Part shown: piece by piece, positions 60,525 to 64,000 of the stretch | How the letters are laid out: every line of letters begins with the position of its first letter | How positions within the stretch are numbered: the first letter of the stretch is position 1 | NCBI RefSeq assembly: GCF_018274385.1 | Contig: NZ_JAAFYZ010000028.1 | Span: 1-64,000, forward strand | Direction: 5' to 3' | Length of the DNA stretch: 64,000 bases | Origin: Catenulispora pinistramenti | Lineage (GTDB): Bacteria > Actinomycetota > Actinomycetes > Streptomycetales > Catenulisporaceae | Translations under genes and position numbers: made by a program | The notes under the pieces: generated by a model | Database searches by the model: none | Told to the model about the DNA's origin: nothing | Seen by the model: the letters and a program-made list of their open reading frames with translations, nothing else

Positions 60525-63410
60525 TCAGTCGCGGTGGAGCCCTGTTGAAGTCCCCTGATAATGCAGGTACGGGCTGTGTAAGGAGCGCCACCCATCCCCA
60601 TCGGCGATCCCCTCGGCCAGCACCAACCCCCGCAACAGCGGATGTTTGGCCCAGGCGGCCGGCGCCTCACCGATGGCCGGGTGGTTGCTGACCCACCTGC
60701 CCGGCACGGGAACCATGTGCTCCATGACCTGCCGCACATGCGCCGCTGCTATCGGCCTATCGACAGGTGCCGTCCCCCTGGCATCGAGCGTGCGTGAGCC
60801 GTCAGCCTGGCGGTAGACGAGCACGACACGGGCGCTGTCGGCGCCCAGACGCGTGACGACGAACTCCTCCATTCCATCAGTCATCTGCGCATCACCGAGT
60901 TCGACGGCAAGGTTCTTCGCCTTAGCTGTCGGAGCCTTGATCATGACGTTCGCGGCGAGTTGCTGCTCGGCGATCAACGTCCCGAGGTATTCGTTATCTG
61001 CGTCGCGGAGCTCCTTCAGGTCCTGCTCGCCCGCCTGCTCGCGCCGGTCAACGAAGTCCTCGGCATACACCTCGTCTACGAGGTACTGAACATCGGTTGG
61101 GATCACGATAGGTTCCTGGCCGCGCTCGCGAAGCACCCTGCTGGTGCGTTTCAGGAGGCTTTCGAAATACACGGCGCCCCACTGAGGCGGCTTAGCCATC
61201 GCGCCGTCTTTGTCGACGGGCTCTAGAACAACCAACCGGGCGCCTCTTGGACGAGGCGTCGGGGTGTCACCCATCGCCTCCGTCGAGCAGTCGCGAGCCG
61301 GGTTTGTCCATGCAGGTCTTGGCCCGCGCTCATGCCGACGTCCCCGTCCAGCGCGCTGCAACAGCAGCGCGATCGGAGCTAAATCGGTGATGACCAGGTC
61401 AAAGTCCAGATCGATGGACTGCTCGACCACCTGCGTAGCCACCAGGATCGACGCCCTGGGCCGGCTGGGGGAATCGCCTCGTGCATCCGGCTTGCCGTAG
61501 GCGGCTTCCGCAGCGCTGCTGATTCGAGCACGGTCTTTGGACTGGAAACGAGAATGCAGAAGATCGAGTTGAACCGAGACACCAGACACCCCAACGAACG
61601 TCGAGGCAAGCTGGTTGTAAGTCGCCTGGGCCTCAGCAACTGTGTTGCAGCAGATCAGTACGCACCCTCCGGCGCGGGGAAGGTCGTCGACCAGATCCGA
61701 TATCACCGACAACCGCTCGAGAACCTGTCCTGTGACATCCTCCGCGCCTGCCGCGACCGGCACAAGTTCAACGTACAGATCGCTGGGTCGGCTGGTGCCC
61801 ACAGGAACGGGCTCTGATACCGCACCGCTGGTCCCGTCCACGAAAAGCCAGCCCGGGTAGATGGGGACCACAGATGATGGTGCCGCCACTGCTCCGAGAA
61901 CGCCACGGCGGTAGGCGTCGACGAGGTCCTGCGCCGTTCGCCCAGAGAGAGTCGCCGACATCACGACGACTGGTGATCCCATCGCCCCAAGCCACTCCAA
62001 GGCCCGCAGCAGCAGGGCGTGCATCCACGGGCCATAGCTATGTGCCTCATCGATCACGACGGTCTTGCCGACCAGACCGAACATCCGCAGCATGTTGTGC
62101 CTTATCGGCAGGACGCCAGCGAGGATCTGATCGATCGTCATGGCACCCAGCGGCGCTAGAATCCCGCGTTTGCCGGCACGCAGCCACTGGGAAGCCACCA
62201 CCATGTCCGCGTCTTCGGACGTGAGGATGGGCGACCCTTCAACCGACGCCTCAGCCAGCGCACCAAAGTCGGAATTCAACCAAGCCATGGAGTGCATGAG
62301 CGCGATCGCGGCCGAATCGGTCAAATGCAGTTCGGCGAACTTCTTCAACCGACGGAACATTGCATCTGTCGTCGCCATGGTCGGTAGACCAAAAGCGAAC
62401 CCTCCAGCGCCGGCAACCTCGTGGAAGTGCAAGGTCGCCAATTGCGACGCCTCGGTCTTACCATCACCGGGTGGCGCAGTCACCAAGAGCAGACCAGAGT
62501 TGCGGACCATCGCAGGCAGCTGGTGGATCAGCGAGGCCTGCAGCTGATTCGGCGGAAAACCAAAGCGCGCCTCAAACTCCGCGTCATCCTTCGGCATCGG
62601 ATGAAACCGTGCGCGCCCGAGTCCGGCAGCACGAACCACGGCTGGAGCATCGCTCACGGCCGCGTCCCAGTGCCGTCTCACATTCTTGTCGGTAGCCTGC
62701 CACCCCTCCTCGGGCAGACGGCCAGCGGAGGTAATAAACGACTCCTGGCTTGCCAGCCAGTCCGCACAAACCACCAGCCCCAGCACCACAGCCACCGCAG
62801 CACTCGACGGCCGCTGGGTCACGCCACTGGCCTCCGCCGCACCAGTCAACTCAGCAATCACACGAACGTGAGCTGACCGCTGCCCCTGCCACTCACCCTC
62901 CCCCAACGGCGTGACGAACCGACCTACCGGATCGCGCATCTCCTCCGGACGCAACGCAGCGTGGGCACGCCCGTGATGGCGACTGAGCAACTGCGCGAAG
63001 ACATGAGCCGCACCATCGGTCCGACCTGAGTAGCCCATATCCGGCAGCAAATCAGCCAGGATGTAGAGCGCAGCCTTGTCATGACCGAACCTGGCGTCGT
63101 CCTCAGTCTGGGGCGCGGTGATGTAGGCGGGATCGTTCCACAGCGATCCGCAAAGGTCGCGGCACTGGGCTTGGAAAGCTACTGAGATTTTGCCGATATC
63201 ATGCAGCCCCGCCCAAAACATCACCAGAGAGCGACACACCTGCGGCTCGACCTTCAAACCAGCGGCAAGTCTCCCGACGAGATCAGGACTCATCAACGCG
63301 TCAAACAGCGCGCCAGCTATCGCCGCAGTATCCATGAGGTGACAGAGCACCGGATACGGCCGCTCAAGATGGTCCGTCGACTTGGCCCACAAGCGACAGT
63401 CAGCAACCAT
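60525..63410 (-). CDS. cas3: Cas3 helicase-nuclease, type I-E
   Basis: A 961-aa effector recruited by Cascade to degrade target DNA. The HD nuclease has CHLMDTAAIAG (about 23), LHDIGKISVAFQ (about 68) and LSRHHGR. The SF2 helicase has Walker A TAPPGDGKTEAS (about 305), VIDEAHSYGPW (about 452), VVMSATLSG (about 485), and VATQVVEQSIDLDFD. ATG 63410 (MVADCRLWAKSTDHLERPYP) fits family N-termini; the open frame continues to a TTG at 63476 with GGAG only 3 nt away. It is separated from cse1 by 300 bp, so it has its own promoter. Confidence 0.96.
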   Translation of the reverse strand: MVADCRLWAKSTDHLERPYPVLCHLMDTAAIAGALFDALMSPDLVGRLAAGLKVEPQVCRSLVMFWAGLHDIGKISVAFQAQCRDLCGSLWNDPAYITAPQTEDDARFGHDKAALYILADLLPDMGYSGRTDGAAHVFAQLLSRHHGRAHAALRPEEMRDPVGRFVTPLGEGEWQGQRSAHVRVIAELTGAAEASGVTQRPSSAAVAVVLGLVVCADWLASQESFITSAGRLPEEGWQATDKNVRRHWDAAVSDAPAVVRAAGLGRARFHPMPKDDAEFEARFGFPPNQLQASLIHQLPAMVRNSGLLLVTAPPGDGKTEASQLATLHFHEVAGAGGFAFGLPTMATTDAMFRRLKKFAELHLTDSAAIALMHSMAWLNSDFGALAEASVEGSPILTSEDADMVVASQWLRAGKRGILAPLGAMTIDQILAGVLPIRHNMLRMFGLVGKTVVIDEAHSYGPWMHALLLRALEWLGAMGSPVVVMSATLSGRTAQDLVDAYRRGVLGAVAAPSSVVPIYPGWLFVDGTSGAVSEPVPVGTSRPSDLYVELVPVAAGAEDVTGQVLERLSVISDLVDDLPRAGGCVLICCNTVAEAQATYNQLASTFVGVSGVSVQLDLLHSRFQSKDRARISSAAEAAYGKPDARGDSPSRPRASILVATQVVEQSIDLDFDLVITDLAPIALLLQRAGRGRRHERGPRPAWTNPARDCSTEAMGDTPTPRPRGARLVVLEPVDKDGAMAKPPQWGAVYFESLLKRTSRVLRERGQEPIVIPTDVQYLVDEVYAEDFVDRREQAGEQDLKELRDADNEYLGTLIAEQQLAANVMIKAPTAKAKNLAVELGDAQMTDGMEEFVVTRLGADSARVVLVYRQADGSRTLDARGTAPVDRPIAAAHVRQVMEHMVPVPGRWVSNHPAIGEAPAAWAKHPLLRGLVLAEGIADGDGWRSLHSPYLHYQGTSTGLHRD

Positions 63411-63479
63411 CACCCGAGATTGATCGCGATCTCCTGACTCCACGCTGGCGAGCCAACCACAGACCTCCGACAACAACTC

Positions 63480-63670
63480 CAGACCACGCGCAGGCGGACA
63501 CGGTGCCCCGGCAACCTATGTGATCGCCCATCCGCCCGACAATGACGTCTCCGAACCGCGCTCCAGTAGGCTCCACACGTGCCTCTATCCAACTCGAAGC
63601 AGACGACGCAATGCCTCAAGGGCTGAGTCACGTTTCAGTAACGTAGAACTGCCGCCCCAGGTCGGGAAGG
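63480..63670 (+). promoter_or_regulatory. Leader of array 2 and divergent cas3 promoter region
   Basis: 191 bp between the cas3 5' end (minus) and the first array 2 repeat (plus). By repeat polarity this is the leader-proximal side of array 2. The last 40 bp before the repeat include CACGTTTCAGTAACGTAGAA, an AT-richer patch as in I-E leaders. Contains no gene. Confidence 0.6.
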
Positions 63671-64000
63671 GTTCTCTCCGCGCAGGCGGAGGTGGTTCGC
63701 CGTACTCGGCCGCCTCAGCGAGGTATCTGGCGTTCTCTCCGCGCAGGCGGAGGTGGTTCGGCGTGACGCCGGGCGAGGAAGCGCTGGCGGCCGTTCTCTC
63801 CGCGCAGGCGGAGGTGGTTCGGCGGCAAACTGCGCCTGGCCTGGTTCGCCGACGTTCTCTCCGCGCAGGCGGAGGTGGTTCGCCCCGCGAGGAGGCGCCC
63901 CCGGCCGCGGTGGAGTTCTCTCCGCGCAGGCGGAGGTGGTTCGAAGTCCTCCCCGTGCTGTCCCCGGGCGCCGCGGTTCTCTCCGCGCAGGCGGAGGTGG
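63671..64000 (+). CRISPR. Type I-E CRISPR array 2 (6 repeats visible, runs off the window)
   Basis: 29-nt repeats start at 63671, 63732, 63793, 63854, 63915 and 63976 (the last cut after 25 nt), period 61, spacers 32 nt. The repeat differs from array 1: the hairpin loop is GCAG instead of GCGA, and the 3' end GGTGGTTCG instead of GGTGGATCG. Orientation is plus, opposite to array 1. The visible repeats are identical to each other, as expected near a leader. Confidence 0.99.

Overview
The window is high-GC DNA from a mycelial-type actinobacterium (Streptomyces/Catenulispora-like; genus not resolvable by eye). The evidence is GTG/TTG starts, dense ATGA/GTGA coupled operons, a DUF2637 protein, an XRE regulator beside an HATPase regulator, a BTAD-LysM regulator, a Tad pilus locus with TadE-like proteins, and a type I-E CRISPR-Cas system with actinobacterial-style repeats.

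0.1-17.6 kb: an integrative conjugative element (ICE) end. A tRNA-Tyr is followed by a tyrosine integrase, an excisionase, a small coupled gene and an adenine/cytosine-type DNA methyltransferase on the minus strand. A plus-strand conjugation operon follows: sigma-like regulator, VirB2-like pilin, lipoprotein, VirB6/TrbL-like, PrgI/SCO6880-like, VirB4 and VirD4 ATPases, a replication-relaxation protein and an NlpC/P60 hydrolase. A string of small coupled unknowns and a DUF2637 gene complete the block. An IS1182-family element (transposase frameshifted twice) abuts the DUF2637 gene; its terminal repeat supplies that gene's stop codon.

19.4-37.3 kb: accessory DNA. It holds a large secreted SGNH-hydrolase protein, a LuxR-type regulator, a MacA/MacB-like efflux set, secreted or lipoproteins, an Rhs polymorphic toxin with a putative immunity gene, and decayed IS5, IS256 and IS1380 transposase remnants.

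37.5-52.1 kb: a BTAD-LysM regulator, a HAD phosphatase, a divergent XRE-TPR / HATPase-HTH regulatory pair, and a minus-strand Tad (Flp) pilus operon from prepilin peptidase to TadG-like pseudopilin.

52.2-64.0 kb: a complete type I-E CRISPR-Cas locus. The operon cse1-cse2-cas7-cas5-cas6e-cas1-cas2 reads leftward straight into array 1 (26 repeats, only 21 nt after cas2). cas3 lies upstream, and array 2 with a variant repeat is divergent and cut by the window end. The 300-bp cas3-cse1 gap contains an in-register two-repeat degenerate mini-array. Its 32-nt pseudo-spacer matches a site in the same gap: AAG PAM, matches at positions 1-5, 7-11 and 13-14, mismatches at 6 and 12. That site overlaps promoter-like boxes of the cas operon. 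This is the strongest candidate for an undescribed element here: a crRNA-like autoregulatory RNA (CreR-like) that would let Cascade throttle its own operon and array 1.
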